Below are positions 11,420 to 21,109 of a stretch of 64,000 nucleotides of DNA, one piece after another. A program made the translations under genes and the position numbers. The stretch is from Prorocentrum cordatum. Taxonomy: Eukaryota; Sar; Dinophyceae; Prorocentrales; Prorocentraceae. The stretch is from positions 73,271 to 137,270 of the forward strand of contig CAUYUJ010004559.1 of the NCBI GenBank assembly GCA_963575745.1. The letters are read 5' to 3'. The notes under the pieces were generated by a model. That model had not been told where the DNA came from. It saw nothing but the letters and a program-made list of their open reading frames with translations, and ran no database searches. Positions within the stretch are counted from its first letter, which is position 1. Every line of letters begins with the position of its first letter.

Positions 11420-12751
11420 CTAGGAACTCTGTTTGCCAGTGCTGGAACCACCAGCCACAATACTGGCGGCAGCACGCAAAGTGGCCGACGAGCTGTCAGC
11501 TGATGGAGCCCCGTTCCCCCCACCCGTACCGCCCGCTCCCCCTCCCTCAGAGGCAGCGGCGGCAGGCGGCGGGGCCGCGGCGTCACCTGGCTGATGAGGA
11601 GGTGCCTGGGCAGGTCCACCTGCAGGCTCATCGCGACGACGACGCTTCCCTGCCAGACGTTCCAGCAGCGCCTGATGATCAGCTTTTGCTCTCTCCACCG
11701 CAGCCGCCGCCTCTGTGAAGACCTTCGTGGTGGCCTCCTTGAGGCCAGAATTGAGCTGCTCGACCAAGGAGTCTGCTGCCTGCTTATCTTCCGTGGAAAG
11801 CTCGTACTCGTCATCACCGAAAGAGAACATATCGCCGAGCGTGATAAGCTCGTGTGTCTTGCCGTCCATAATGTCTTTGACCGTGACCTGAGGCTTGGGC
11901 GGAGGTCCCGCCTTCGGCCCCGACTTCTTGGCCAGCTCCGCAACCAAACGCTGGTGCTCCTGTTCAGCCTGCTTGTACTCGTCGTTGGCCACGACCACAA
12001 GCTTGCGCTGCGCCTCCAAAGACTGCTCCAGGTTGGTAAAGAGCGTGACGTTCTTCTGTAGGCGTTGTTCAGCGGCGCGAAGGGTGTGGAAGGCTTGATT
12101 GACTTTGCGTTCCACTGGCACCTCAAGCACAGGTGCCCTCCTCGCGTCCAGAATAGCCTGAAACTTCTTTGCGCCGACTGCATCGCCTGCCTTACCAAGG
12201 CTGGCCACCAAGACCTCGAGCTCCTTGTCATCCATGCCACCAGCATCGGGTAGGGGCTCGGCTTGGGGACCATCAGGTGGAGCAGGGGCTCGACCACCAG
12301 GAAACACAGGGGCCTGACGAGGCAAGCCGAAGAAGCCAGGTGGTTGAGCAGACCCAGGAGCACCATATTGCCAGCCAGGGGCCGACGGGTAGTACTCGCG
12401 CGGGGCCTTGCAGTGCTTGCAGAAAGCGGCGGTAGCAGCGTTGCGACGGCATGGGCACTTGGTGCATGCCCATCTCTGGCCTCCACCTCCTGATGGCTGG
12501 TGCGCGGCAGCTGGCCCTGGCCAGAGTTGCGCTCCAGGCTGCAGAGGAAGGGGAAGCTGAGGACCAGGAGGCACACCAGCAGGCTGATCACCACGCCAAG
12601 GAGGACTATGCGCTGACCAACGCCCTGATGCCCACTGATACCCCATCGCAGCTGCTTGTGAGAAATCGTGGAAAAGCTTGGGAGGATAGGGCCTCCCACC
12701 GAGACACTTTGGCCCGCAGACGCGAGCCGCTCTGAAGATACGCGCCTGCAA
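11420..12751 (-). CDS. LINE-A ORF1: zinc finger and coiled-coil protein
   Basis: 443 codons. The N-terminal 95 residues are Pro/Gly/Ala-rich. A RanBP2-like zinc finger follows (C96-X2-C99, C111-X2-C114; WACTKC and FCKHCKAP). Residues about 225-300 are a charged, Leu/Ala/Gln-rich coiled coil, and the C-terminus is low-complexity Ala/Gly/Pro. This is the layout of dinoflagellate LINE ORF1 products, which bind the element RNA. The coiled coil would allow oligomer formation. The ATG at 12751 is taken as start because a spliced-leader-like sequence lies immediately upstream. A longer overlapping minus-strand frame (11257-12900) is a shadow. Confidence 0.7.
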   Translation of the reverse strand: MQARIFRAARVCGPKCLGGRPYPPKLFHDFSQAAAMGYQWASGRWSAHSPPWRGDQPAGVPPGPQLPLPLQPGAQLWPGPAAAHQPSGGGGQRWACTKCPCRRNAATAAFCKHCKAPREYYPSAPGWQYGAPGSAQPPGFFGLPRQAPVFPGGRAPAPPDGPQAEPLPDAGGMDDKELEVLVASLGKAGDAVGAKKFQAILDARRAPVLEVPVERKVNQAFHTLRAAEQRLQKNVTLFTNLEQSLEAQRKLVVVANDEYKQAEQEHQRLVAELAKKSGPKAGPPPKPQVTVKDIMDGKTHELITLGDMFSFGDDEYELSTEDKQAADSLVEQLNSGLKEATTKVFTEAAAAVERAKADHQALLERLAGKRRRRDEPAGGPAQAPPHQPGDAAAPPPAAAASEGGGAGGTGGGNGAPSADSSSATLRAAASIVAGGSSTGKQSS

Positions 12752-12758
12752 AACTCAG

Positions 12759-12780
12759 CTTGAGCGCAGAACGGCTTCCC
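12759..12780 (-). other. spliced-leader-like sequence before LINE-A ORF1
   Basis: On the minus strand the sequence AAGCCGTTCTGCGCTCAAG resembles the 3' 16 nt of the dinoflagellate spliced leader (AGCCATTTTGGCTCAAG type), with two transitions and one inserted C. The 5' part does not match. Its position 8 bp upstream of ORF1 supports a relict leader, but the match alone is weak. Confidence 0.4.
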
Positions 12781-12792
12781 TTGTTTTAGGGG

Positions 12793-12932
12793 GTGCACCA
12801 AATACACGTGGCAGGCACAGAAAAAGTACCCCCAAGGGGGTACGATCGAAGACAAAGAGGGCCGGTGTCGATTATTTGGGAGATACGTGTTGATCTGCAC
12901 GCGAACAGATGCGAGCGAGCAGTCTTACAAAT
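12793..12932. repeat. dispersed repeat block X-Y, copy 2 (shortened)
   Basis: Starts gcaccaaatacacgtggcag, then cgatcgaagacaaagagg, and ends gatgcgagcgagcagtctta. Compared with 6411-6736 the middle part is missing. Confidence 0.75.
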
Positions 12933-12935
12933 TGT

Positions 12936-13005
12936 TGTGGTTGTGGTTGTGGTTGTGGTTGTGGTTGTGGTTGTGGTTGTGGTTGTGGTTGTTGTTGTTG
13001 TTGTT
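12936..13005. repeat. GTTGTG hexanucleotide microsatellite
   Basis: About 10 units of gttgtg, ending in GTT units. 13006-13929 is relatively AT-rich and has no recognisable gene; at its end lies a GTT microsatellite (about 13872-13908), and around 13030 a fragment of block Z may start (attgttggggcccctggtg). Confidence 0.9.
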
Positions 13006-13875
13006 GAACATTATTAATTCTAAAGAATAATTATTGTTGGGGCCCCTGGTGCACGGCCCCCCTGCGCCGCCTAGGCCGCAGCTACATTTTCATCATTTTC
13101 GTGAGGAAGCCTCAGGTAATTCGATGTGATCAAGATCCGGTTGTTTTGTTCCCCCCCGCTTTCCCTTGCAAAAAACACTATAAAATGACATTTCTTGTTC
13201 TAATATAATCAAATTTCAAGAATCCCTTGCAAAAAATAAGGTAAAGTGGACATTCGCGCGCGCAAGACGAAATCCTTCCAAAACCTTAGTGTTCGCAGCG
13301 ATTTTAACATAAAAACATCAAAAAACCAATGGTTTTTCAACAAAAAAATGTCAAAATCTCATCCCGCGCGCTCTTGCGGATTCGTAGGAAACCCAACACT
13401 TTTTAAACATTTCTGTCAAACGGGCTTTTGCGAGCAACTTTTTCGAACTTCTGCGACAACGGTTGCGCACCTGCCAGGGCCATCATCCCTGTCAAATAAT
13501 ACCATGCGGGACACATTCGTTTTTTCTTCGCGCGCGCACGCCGAAATCTCCAAAAACCATTGGGCTTCTTAAGAATTTTAGCACCGGCATTAACACACTT
13601 CCGTGGTTAACAAGGCTTAAAATTTCTGTGGCGCGCGTAGGCTTAACAACTTCTGTGGGTGTGTACTCCACGCCAGTGTAGTAGCCACGGTCGTCCGCAG
13701 GCCACGAAGTGAAGTGTCCGAACGTCATAGGGCGGGAAGCTGGGTGTGGGTGGTGGCGAAGAGTCGTGTGGATATTTGGTAGAGCTTGCACTGCCCCCCC
13801 ACAAAGTGGGGGTATTGGCTGGCGTCGCATGAAAACCCTGGCACTGGTGAGAACACTGAGCGTTCGGGTAAAGTG

Positions 13876-13908
<33 letters not shown>

Positions 13909-13929
13909 ATGGTTGAATTTTCATTACAG

Positions 13930-14340
13930 AAGAGTAATTATTGTTGATCCCCCCCTCTGGTGACAAATGTGTTTTTTCAATTGAAGGGCCCCTCTTGGGG
14001 CTCGCACCCTGTTTTTTAACAGAGTCTTCCTCCTCAAACTGCGCCCCTAGCCCCCGGTTTACAACAACAGCGGCTCCCGCATGATACTTCTTCGCAAGAT
14101 ATTGAGGAATCGCGCTCTCGCTAGGGACTTCCTTGCACTTGATACAAGAATCGCGCTCTCGCTTGTGACGTCTTCAGAATTTATTCAGGCGCCACGCTCT
14201 CGCCATTCAGGAATCGCGCTCTCGCTTGGGACTTCCTCATCATTTACTTAGGAATCGCGCTCTCGCCCGAGACTTCCTGGCGAATCATGCAGGACTCACG
14301 CATTCGCGTATCATTTGTATTTTTCAATTGAAGGGCCCGG
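13930..14340. repeat. dispersed repeat block Z, copy 3
   Basis: Starts ttattgttgatccccccctc and carries five gaatcgcgctctcgct-type units before atcatgcaggactcacgcat. The motif ttttcaattgaagggccc occurs at 13975-13992 and again at 14323-14340, so it brackets most of the block. Confidence 0.8.
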
Positions 14341-14979
14341 GGGGTAGGCGATGGAATCGGAATCGTCGGGTGCCGGCCTCAGGCTTGCAGAGTGTCAGGG
14401 ATGCGATTAGGGGCGGGCATGGGGCGGGTGGGAGGAGGGGGAAGAGACAGGGAGGGGGGCCCAACGCGCAGGGGGTAGCGCGGAGGAAGGCGGCGCTGGA
14501 GTGGGAGGCTTGGGTCATGGAGGAAGCCGCATCCTTCCCCTCTGGCCCCCCCTCTTCCGAGAACGCCCGCCACCTTCGCCTCTCGTCTGCACTTATTGTT
14601 TCCTGCCTTCCCTCCTGCGCGCTGCGCGATGTTTCCCTTTCCCCCCTCCCCGCGATTCCGAAGGCCAGGACGGGCTCGCGTTGGCCCAATCGGAAGTCCA
14701 ACTTTTATGAAGACAGCAATTTTCTCGGTGCCCGTTTCGGCTTTTTGTCTTCCCACGAACGTTGACGAGATGAAGGGGGAGGTGGCGACGTTTGAAGAGG
14801 CCCTTTTCAATGACGGTGTCAGAGACGACCAACCCCCGCCATAGGCGTAGCAGCATTGGTCACGGGAGGACGCGGCGAAATTCCCGCGCAAGTTGAATGT
14901 TGCATTTCTCCGCTCCTGTCTGTCTGGGGTGAATCCAGGCAAGTCATGCTCGACAGACTATTGCGTGGTAGGGGAGATG
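14341..14979. other. spacer with no convincing gene
   Basis: Frames of 120-190 codons are open on both strands between 14226 and 14942. None shows a recognisable motif, and the opposite-strand frames are equally long, which argues for GC-driven openness. Confidence 0.35.
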
Positions 14980-16604
14980 AGTCAACGCCGTAGTAACGAC
15001 GCGCTTAATTTGCTGAACGGGCTGTTCTTGCTGCGCACCATTAATTATCACAGTGAGCAGAGTGACCGTATTCTTGCACGGCGCCAAGTAACGCTCGTAG
15101 CCAATTTCTGGGGAGCCTGTCGGGCCAAGGACTTCCGACCGATCGCTCTCCTCTCTTGCGTCCTGACATTGTTTTCGATGTGCGTGGGGGCTCTATTCGA
15201 GTTCGCGACTACGAACTCTCACCTGCTCAGTTCGTGTTCCGCAGGGACTTCCAGGCCCGCGAGGTCGTAGCGACAACGATATTTTTGATAGAAAAGCGGA
15301 GGAGTATCAGGGGGGCATTTTGACTGGGGGATAGGTGATTTCCACAAAGCCTACGACCACGCCCCAGTAGGAAGATTATCAGAAACCATCGCAGGAGGGG
15401 GGTCCGTAGATCATCGCCGCTGCCTGGCTTCGAGAGATTCGCGGGGGCGCCCCCGAGCTATCTTACCGGGACTGCCTGCGACACGAGCTGTGCCTAAAAC
15501 CCGTTCGTTGCTGCAGGGAGACCCTGAGGCCCCGTTTCTGTTCTCCTTTGCGCTGACGATGCTGTGCGCGGTTTTTTGAAGCTAGATGCGCATCGGGGTG
15601 TGTGGATACCCATTGCAGGAGGGGGACTTGAAGATCATGAGACAGAACATGCGAAGGAGGCAGGAGCTCAACGTGGATTGCCCAAACCTTCTTCTGTTTG
15701 CTGACAAGTACTTTGTCTGCGCTACCTCAGTGGCCATGTTGACTCAAATGATGACGACATGGCGCGACATCATCAGTAAGTACGCTGTACGACGAGTGCT
15801 ATTGGATCACCGCGGCGCCTAACACCAGCCAGGTGAAAACACAACTCCCCGAAGGTATCCGAAGCACAGGTATCAAGATGTTGGGCGCCCATGTTTCCTT
15901 TGACGGCAGCGCAAGGTCCGCTGTGCAGATGGGCCTCTCCCGCGCGTAGTCGACCTTCGCCAAGAATCGTGAATCGCTTTGTGCGCTGGCACTGCTCGAC
16001 AGGACGGCACGGGCAGCAGCATTCCATTGTTTCGGTTCCCTCCTTTTCACCCGCCACCATCTGGGCCAAATCAGGGCCACCCAGTGTAGAATGATAAGAT
16101 GCATGCCCGAGCTCTCCATGCATGGCCAGGAGGGGATTTCCGAATGCATGAACAGTGTCCACCGTCGCGTTCCAAAAACCCTCTTGGATCACGGGCCTCG
16201 TCCTTGGGGCCACTGCGCTTTGCTGCTTAACCAGGCTCGGGCAGGCCACCTGGTGCGCGTGAGCTCCTATGACACACGGCGTTTGGTTCTAAATGCTTTC
16301 TTTTATCATAATGTCAAAAGTGGAACACCTTGAGAGCATCATTGGGTCCCAGGGACACCAGAGGAACTTCAATGCATGGCGGTGGGAAGAGCTGGTTTAC
16401 CAGCTTTTCGACACGCCCGACTGGCACCGATATGCCCTGCAGCTCGAGGAGTGGCAGTCCTATTCCGAGGAGTGGCTGCGCTGGAGACTCGAGGACATGG
16501 GTACCCAGACAGGGAAAAAGCTTAGGACTGGAGGAGGCGGCAGCCCGGCGTGCTTACAGATGGCCGACTTCGCCAAACAGCTGGCCACCCTGTCCTTTGA
16601 ATAG
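14980..16604 (+). pseudogene. LINE-C: decayed reverse transcriptase
   Basis: A chain of frame-shifted segments matches a non-LTR reverse transcriptase: an RT motif 1 segment RAKDFRPIALLS (about 15122), then FVFRRDFQAREVV (about 15229), a FADK segment (about 15691) where family members have [FY]ADD or FADN, ECYWITAAPNTSQVKTQ (about 15797), LGAHVSFDG (about 15880), and a C-terminal tail ending at TAG 16602-16604. Stops and frameshifts are frequent; one TAG follows LSRA near 15949. Endonuclease and ORF1 were not found upstream, so this copy is probably 5'-truncated, as is usual for LINEs. Confidence 0.65.
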
Positions 16605-16716
16605 CTGTCGAGTCTTGCCAGCCCTTCTTCTCACACTACCTCTTCCACACCGATATCTCTGTCCGCTAGGTCCCTGGTGTCACCTTTCCGAGTGTTGAGA
16701 TATGATTATGGCGATG

Positions 16717-16723
16717 GTGATGT

Positions 16724-16807
<84 letters not shown>

Positions 16808-16870
16808 CGATGATGACGATGACGATGACGTCGATGTCGTCGTTGTCGTCGTCGTCGTCGTCGTCGTCGT
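16717..16870. repeat. GAT then GTC trinucleotide microsatellite
   Basis: About 85 bp of GAT repeats, then GAC/GTC units to about 16870. All three forward frames are open (poly-Asp, poly-Met, poly-Val) but do not indicate a gene. Confidence 0.95.
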
Positions 16871-17127
16871 CCGGCCGTCGTCCATGGCCCGTCGTCGGCG
16901 TCGTCGTCGTCTTCTGCAGCCGTTGGCCCAAGGGAAAAGGACCTTCGAGGTGCAGAGCGCCCGGCCTTCGCCACCACACCCCGTCTTTCTGTCGCCCAGC
17001 CCCGCGGCAGATGGGCGGCCGGTAGCTGTCCAACGCGCCCATCGAAAGGGCGCGATGCAGACACCACGGCGCGTGGTCGACGATGGAGCCAAGGAGTTCG
17101 GCCAAGGAGTTCGGTGCGTGGACGCTC

Positions 17128-17440
17128 CAGCGTCCCACAGGTTGGGCCGCTGTGGCGCCGACGCTCCAGGCCTGCCAAATGGGGTCCGAGTAGATGGGGT
17201 TGGAGGATCGCTCCGCATCGCCGATGCGGCTCGATGTGGAGCCCGCTTTTCTCCACGCCGCTGTCTCTGACGCATCGACGGCGTCGCCGATGCGTCAACG
17301 ATGCGTCTGCGATGTATCAGCGATGCGGCGCGTTCCTCCGACCCCACCAGTTTCGGACCACATCTAGGAGGCCTATACAGACGCTTCGGCGTTCCACGGG
17401 CTGGGCAGCGTTGGACGCCTTCACATCGAGGTCCTGGGCC
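17128..17440. mobile_element. large imperfect inverted repeat (MITE-like)
   Basis: The left arm (about 17128-17230) contains tggggtccgagtagatgggg, and the right arm (about 17320-17440) contains its near complement around ccccaccagtttcggaccac. Arms are about 100 bp, imperfect, with a loop of GATGCG/CGACGC units. No coding motif. Confidence 0.6.
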
Positions 17441-17463
17441 GACCAGCCGACGTTCGACTAGAC

Positions 17464-17615
17464 CTTTGGTGCGGGCACAATGGGGCTCCCCGATCGCCGA
17501 ACGCGGTGCGATAGGAGCGCTTTCCGCGCCTGTGTTTGGTCCCCCCGCAGCCCCCCAAGAGCCGCGCACCAAAGGTCACTCTTACCCAGGGTCACTCCTA
17601 CGTGTAGCCGAGACG
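17464..17615. repeat. dispersed repeat family K, copy 1
   Basis: Bounded by the inverted motif cctttggtgcggg (17464) and ccgcgcaccaaagg (about 17564), followed by gggtcactcctacgtgtagc. Copy 2 is at 18284-18431, inside intron 1 of the next gene. Confidence 0.6.
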
Positions 17616-17651
17616 TGGTGTATGCATCGGGCCCCTCCCAGTCCAGAAGCG

Positions 17652-19300
17652 ATGGGGCGCGGGGCTCCGGCCGTCCTCTGCGGGCTGCTGCTGGCGGCGC
17701 TCCTCGAGGCCCCGCTGCCGCAGGCGGCGCCGCTGCCCCTGGAGCGCCGCGGCGGAGGCCTGCCCGCCGCGGCGGGGCCGCGGGCGCCGGACCTGCGCGA
17801 GCAGAGCCTGGTGCAGCTGGCCAGGAACCTCACGCGCTCGAGGTGCGAGGTCTTCGGGAAGCGCCGTCGGTCCTCCGCGGCTTTCCTCCGGTCCCGGGGT
17901 GCGCTTCCAGGCGGCTGCGCCTCGCCGAGGGCGACGACGGGGGCGTGCCCGGAGCGTCCCGATCGGCCGCCAGAGAGCCGAGCCTGTGCATGGCCCGAAA
18001 ACCCTGAGGGGGTTGGAGGCGACGACGGGGGCGACCGGCCACGGGGGAGCAACGCACTCGGGGGTGGACAGAGCCCCCAACAGTGACACGTCGACTAGAG
18101 AATTGTCCGTTTGCGGATCTCGAGAGGGCGCCGTGGCCGTTATTTTCCAGGCTTGCGCCCGCCAGGTTTGGGCCTCAGGTCGTCTTCACTAAACCACGTT
18201 GTACTAAAGGGGGGTCTGTCCATCCCCGACACACGTATCCAAGAGCCGGCAACGCGTAAGAGAGACCTGTCGCCCCAGAGTGGGCCTTGGTGTCGGCACA
18301 GTGGGTGGGGCCCCCAGCGTGCTGGATGCGCTGCGATAGTGGCGACTTGCGCGCTCCGGTGCGGCCTCACGGCGGCCCCCGAACGTCGCGCCCCGCGGGC
18401 CACTCCTGCCTGGGGTCACTCCTGCGCGCAGCCGAGCCAGGAACATCACCAAGGAGCGGGCCGACGGTGTGCCCGCGGAGGGGGCGTCCCAGGCTTGAGG
18501 AACAAAGAATGGCACACACACATACTTCTCGGAGGTCCGCGCGGATTTCCTGGATCGGCGCTGGGCCCTCCTGGCGGTTCCTCCAGCGCTGCCCCATGGG
18601 GCGCCCCGCGCGCGAGGGAGGGGGGTCCAGCGCCGATCCAAAAAGTCCGCGCGGACTTCCGAAAAGTTTGTGCTTCTGCCGCTTTTCGTTCCTCTACAGA
18701 AGGGGTCCGATGTTGTGCTCGCGGAGTCGGCGTCCCCGGCGGAACTGAGCCCGTCTGCCAGCAGCATGGCCAGCAGCTCGGCGAACGGCTCGGACCCAGA
18801 CTCGTGGCAGAGGAGCATCCCTCTGGAAGGCTTTGGTGACCTCGGCGGCAGCGGCATCCCTGGCGTCGACCCTGCCAAGCTGTACGACCGTTTCGGCCTG
18901 CTCGCGGAGCTGCACATGCCAGGGGCAATTCTGGAGGAGATCCGAAGCGGCTCCCACGGCTCCCTGGCGGGCTTCCTGGGCAAGCTCCACGGGGCCCTCT
19001 GCGCGGCCGCCCGGGTGGACAGGAGCCGCCTGCTCCTGATCGGCCTGCACGGCCGGTACCAGCAGATTGACGGGGCGAACGTCTCTGGCGACCGCGGGGA
19101 GCGCTTGGGCCCAGAGGTGCTGGTGAAGCTGCAGCTGACACCGGCGGCCGCGCCGGCCACGCAGGCCAGCAACGCGGCAGAGGTTCCCCTGCCCCCCTCG
19201 AGGCTCTTCAGCCGACTCCGCGACGAGCTGCAGCTGGAGACCAGCGCGCTGAGGCGGGGAGATCTCGGAGCGATCCTGCGGGGCGCCCACCTGTCGTTCG
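17652..19300 (+). CDS. probable secreted protein, three-exon model
   Basis: Exon 1 (17652-17842) encodes MGRGAPAVLCGLLLAALLEA, a clear signal peptide, then an Arg/Pro-rich stretch and LVQLARNLTRS, ending at donor AG|GTGCGA. Exon 2 (18432-18492) reads ARNITKERADGVPAEGASQ, with a GC donor. Exon 3 (18700-19300) encodes about 200 residues, including LLLIGLHGRYQQIDG, RLGPEVLVKLQLTP and LRDELQLETSALRRGDLGAI, and ends at donor TCG|GTAGCA. The three exons join in frame (phases 2, 0, 1), the main support for the model. The family is not recognised; exon 3 resembles an extracellular alpha/beta module. Later exons were not found, and LINE-B lies in what would be the next intron. The start is the second in-frame ATG, chosen because it begins the signal peptide. 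Confidence 0.5.
18098..18232. repeat. dispersed repeat family G, copy 3 (diverged)
   Basis: Lies in intron 1 of the secreted-protein gene. It retains the order agaattgtccgtttgcgg, cgccgtggccgt, ggtttgggcctcagg and ggtctgtccatccccga of the family described at 5223-5365. Confidence 0.55.
18284..18431. repeat. dispersed repeat family K, copy 2, ending at an intron acceptor
   Basis: Similar to 17464-17615. It ends ggggtcactcctgcgcgcag, whose final AG (18430-18431) is the acceptor used in the gene model. Confidence 0.55.
18493..18699 (+). mobile_element. introner-like hairpin forming a complete intron, family H1
   Basis: The intron starts gcttgaggaac and ends gttcctctacag, so its inverted repeats reach almost to both splice sites. 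Arms of about 65 bp include ggtccgcgcggatttcctgg and, on the right, its near complement. The same family is at 4093-4193. Exon-like sequence on the two sides is itself similar over about 40 bp (23 of 29 bases around gtgcccgcggag and gtgctcgcggag). Introners with terminal inverted repeats are established in dinoflagellates. Confidence 0.65.
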
Positions 19301-19428
19301 GTAGCAAATCATGGAGCCTTACCTATACGACCACCCTTCGGGTGATAAGGAGGTTCGGGGGGAGGAGCCAACGTCTCACTCAATCGTTCTCGCTATCGAT
19401 CTCACTATCAATCTCACTATCGATTTCA

Positions 19429-19449
19429 TCCGTAGCCATTTGGCTCAAG
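19429..19449 (+). other. relict dinoflagellate spliced leader
   Basis: The 21 bases tccgtagccatttggctcaa plus g equal the 22-nt dinoflagellate spliced leader with one T missing from the TTTT. The next bases are TTCGAA, not a GT donor, so this is not a spliced-leader RNA gene. It is a copy of the leader at the 5' end of a retroposed mRNA. It follows an ATCGAT/CTCACT-type short repeat (19380-19428) and precedes LINE-B. Confidence 0.85.
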
Positions 19450-19795
19450 TTCGAAACGTGCGTCCCTGGCGCTTCGAACTTGGACGCTGCCGAGGGATGG
19501 CCCAAAGCGTCCCATTCGAGGTCAGGCCTGTGTCCCTTGCCGTGCGCCAAAGCACGCTTCGTTTTGGTATTTTGCCTCACTTGCTTCTCACCATTCCTCG
19601 CACCACTCCAGTCTGCCCTAGACAGTCCGCGCTGATGGGTCCTCGCGCTGCTGGGAAGAAGCCTGGCCGCCTTGCAGCGAGGAGCTCGAGCAGTCCTTCA
19701 CGCATCCGAGCCCAGCATCGGCGCATCGCCAGCGGGTCCCTGCTCACCGTGTCGACAGCAGCGACGACGGCGACAGCCGCAGCCGCAGTGGTCGT

Positions 19796-20680
19796 GTGTG
19801 CTCGCCGCCGCCCGCCCGTGCACTCTTTTGGATGGCCGAGATCATCCAGATCGTCAGAGACCCCAACAACAAGTTGGTCACATTCGAGCAGAGCTTCGAG
19901 CAGGAGGTCTCGGCGATGCGCGCGACCATGGAAGTGCATGACAGAAACGTTCGTTCAATACACGAGAGGAGTGTCATCATCGAGGCTGGGAGCCAGGTGT
20001 CCATCGTCGCTGCTGTCGCCGCCGCTGTGTACGTTCGTCCCAGATCTCGGCGATCCACTCCCAGTTTCAGGCGCCCGCCATCTCCCCCTCGCAGGGCATG
20101 GAGATCGATGGACAGCCTCCCCCCGTTCTTGCAGGTAAGTGCGCCGATATTGAAACCCAGTTTCAAGACTTCGCCGATCGGCAGAGGATGGCCGAAACCA
20201 AGATTTGTGCCCTTGCCTCTCCTCCTACGCCGCCATCCTCAGCATCGGTCGCGGGCTCTTCTTCGAGTGGAGGCTCCCGCCGCACCACAGTTGGCATCGA
20301 GGAGCAGCAGCACGACACGTGCAAGCTCCTATTGCTGGGCTTCCCGCGTCCGCGGCTATTCAAGGATCTGATTGATGTAGGCTCTGCGTGTGTTTCCGGT
20401 TTTGCCTGCGCGGCTGATTCGCCGAGAATCTTTCTCCGTGCTTTCGATCTCTCGAAGAAAGTCATGTCGATGTTCGAAAATGCGAATGCTGCTAGTTCCT
20501 TTTTAGACATCTGCTCCAGGTGTGGCGGCACCGGGAGCACTCTTGACCCCCTCCACTCAACGGCGCCCTTCACCCTGCGTCCCCCGTCGAGACGTCGACT
20601 TCAGTGTCCGCCAGCTGTTTTTATCTTTGGGCCGCGTCCGTGTCCGTCTCAGTGAGTTAGTCCCCCCCAAGGGCCTCGAG
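19796..20680 (+). pseudogene. LINE-B ORF1-like region
   Basis: Frame-shifted segments include MAEIIQIVRDPNNKLVTFEQ and SIHERSVIIE (coiled-coil-like), then KLLLLGFPRPRLFKDLIDV and RIFLRAFDLSKKVMSMFENA, which match the RRM-like part of dinoflagellate LINE proteins (a GFPR motif followed by a second strand ending in a hydrophobic stretch). Reading-frame changes occur near 20090. The segment ends where the inserted repeat begins. Confidence 0.5.
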
Positions 20681-20774
20681 GTCGGGAGCTCAGGGCTTGG
20701 GGTCTCGGCCTACATCCTTTGTGGCCCGCGCGACCCAGTAGCCGCGGTCAAAGTGCAGGCTTGTGACCATTGCA

Positions 20775-20922
20775 CGTCGATTAGCGAATTGGCCGTTTTC
20801 GGTTCTCGAGTGGGCGTCGCGGCCGTCATTTTTGCGGCTCCAGGTCCGTTGGTTTCGGTCCCAGGCCGTTTTTTCAAAAAGGAGGTTTACTAAAAGAAGG
20901 TTTGCCCACCGCCGAAACTGTG
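20775..20922. repeat. dispersed repeat family G, copy 2
   Basis: Contains gaattggccgttttcggttc, ggtttcggtcccaggccg and ggtttgcccaccgccga. It interrupts LINE-B between ORF1 and endonuclease, so it inserted after or during the element's decay. Confidence 0.75.
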
Positions 20923-21109
20923 CATTCAAGAGCGCATTCCATCGGTAGAGCAGGCAGGTGCGGTCCTTTTGAAACGCCCCTTTTCACGCTGAGGCTTACT
21001 GCTCTACAGAATAGGTACCCCCCTCACCGTCTTGTCGCCCTTTTTGTCCTCCCCCCCCGCTCCTTGTCCGGTTGCGCCTGGGACGCCGACGCCCTCTTCG
21101 CGACGGTCA

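Larger units (their letters stand above)
7431..12780 (-). mobile_element. LINE-A: non-LTR retrotransposon lacking the RT core
   Basis: Three long minus-strand ORFs lie in the order expected of a dinoflagellate LINE: ORF1 with zinc finger and coiled coil, an apurinic-type endonuclease, then RT thumb, zinc motif and RNase H. Fingers and palm of the reverse transcriptase are absent: the endonuclease ORF and the thumb ORF meet in different frames near 9640. Repeat blocks Z and X-Y lie on both sides. A spliced-leader-like sequence sits 8 bp upstream of the ORF1 ATG. The open frames are long and clean, so the element is fairly young or its parts were under recent selection. Confidence 0.85.

Noticed and set aside
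11257-12900. 547-codon minus-strand frame overlapping LINE-A ORF1
   Set aside because: Arg/Ser-rich shadow of ORF1; the zinc finger and coiled coil are in the other frame.
16702-17025. poly-Met and poly-Asp frames
   Set aside because: Produced by GAT and GTC trinucleotide repeats.
19429-19449. spliced-leader RNA gene
   Set aside because: No GT donor after the leader and no Sm-like or stem structure was seen; a relict copy fits better.
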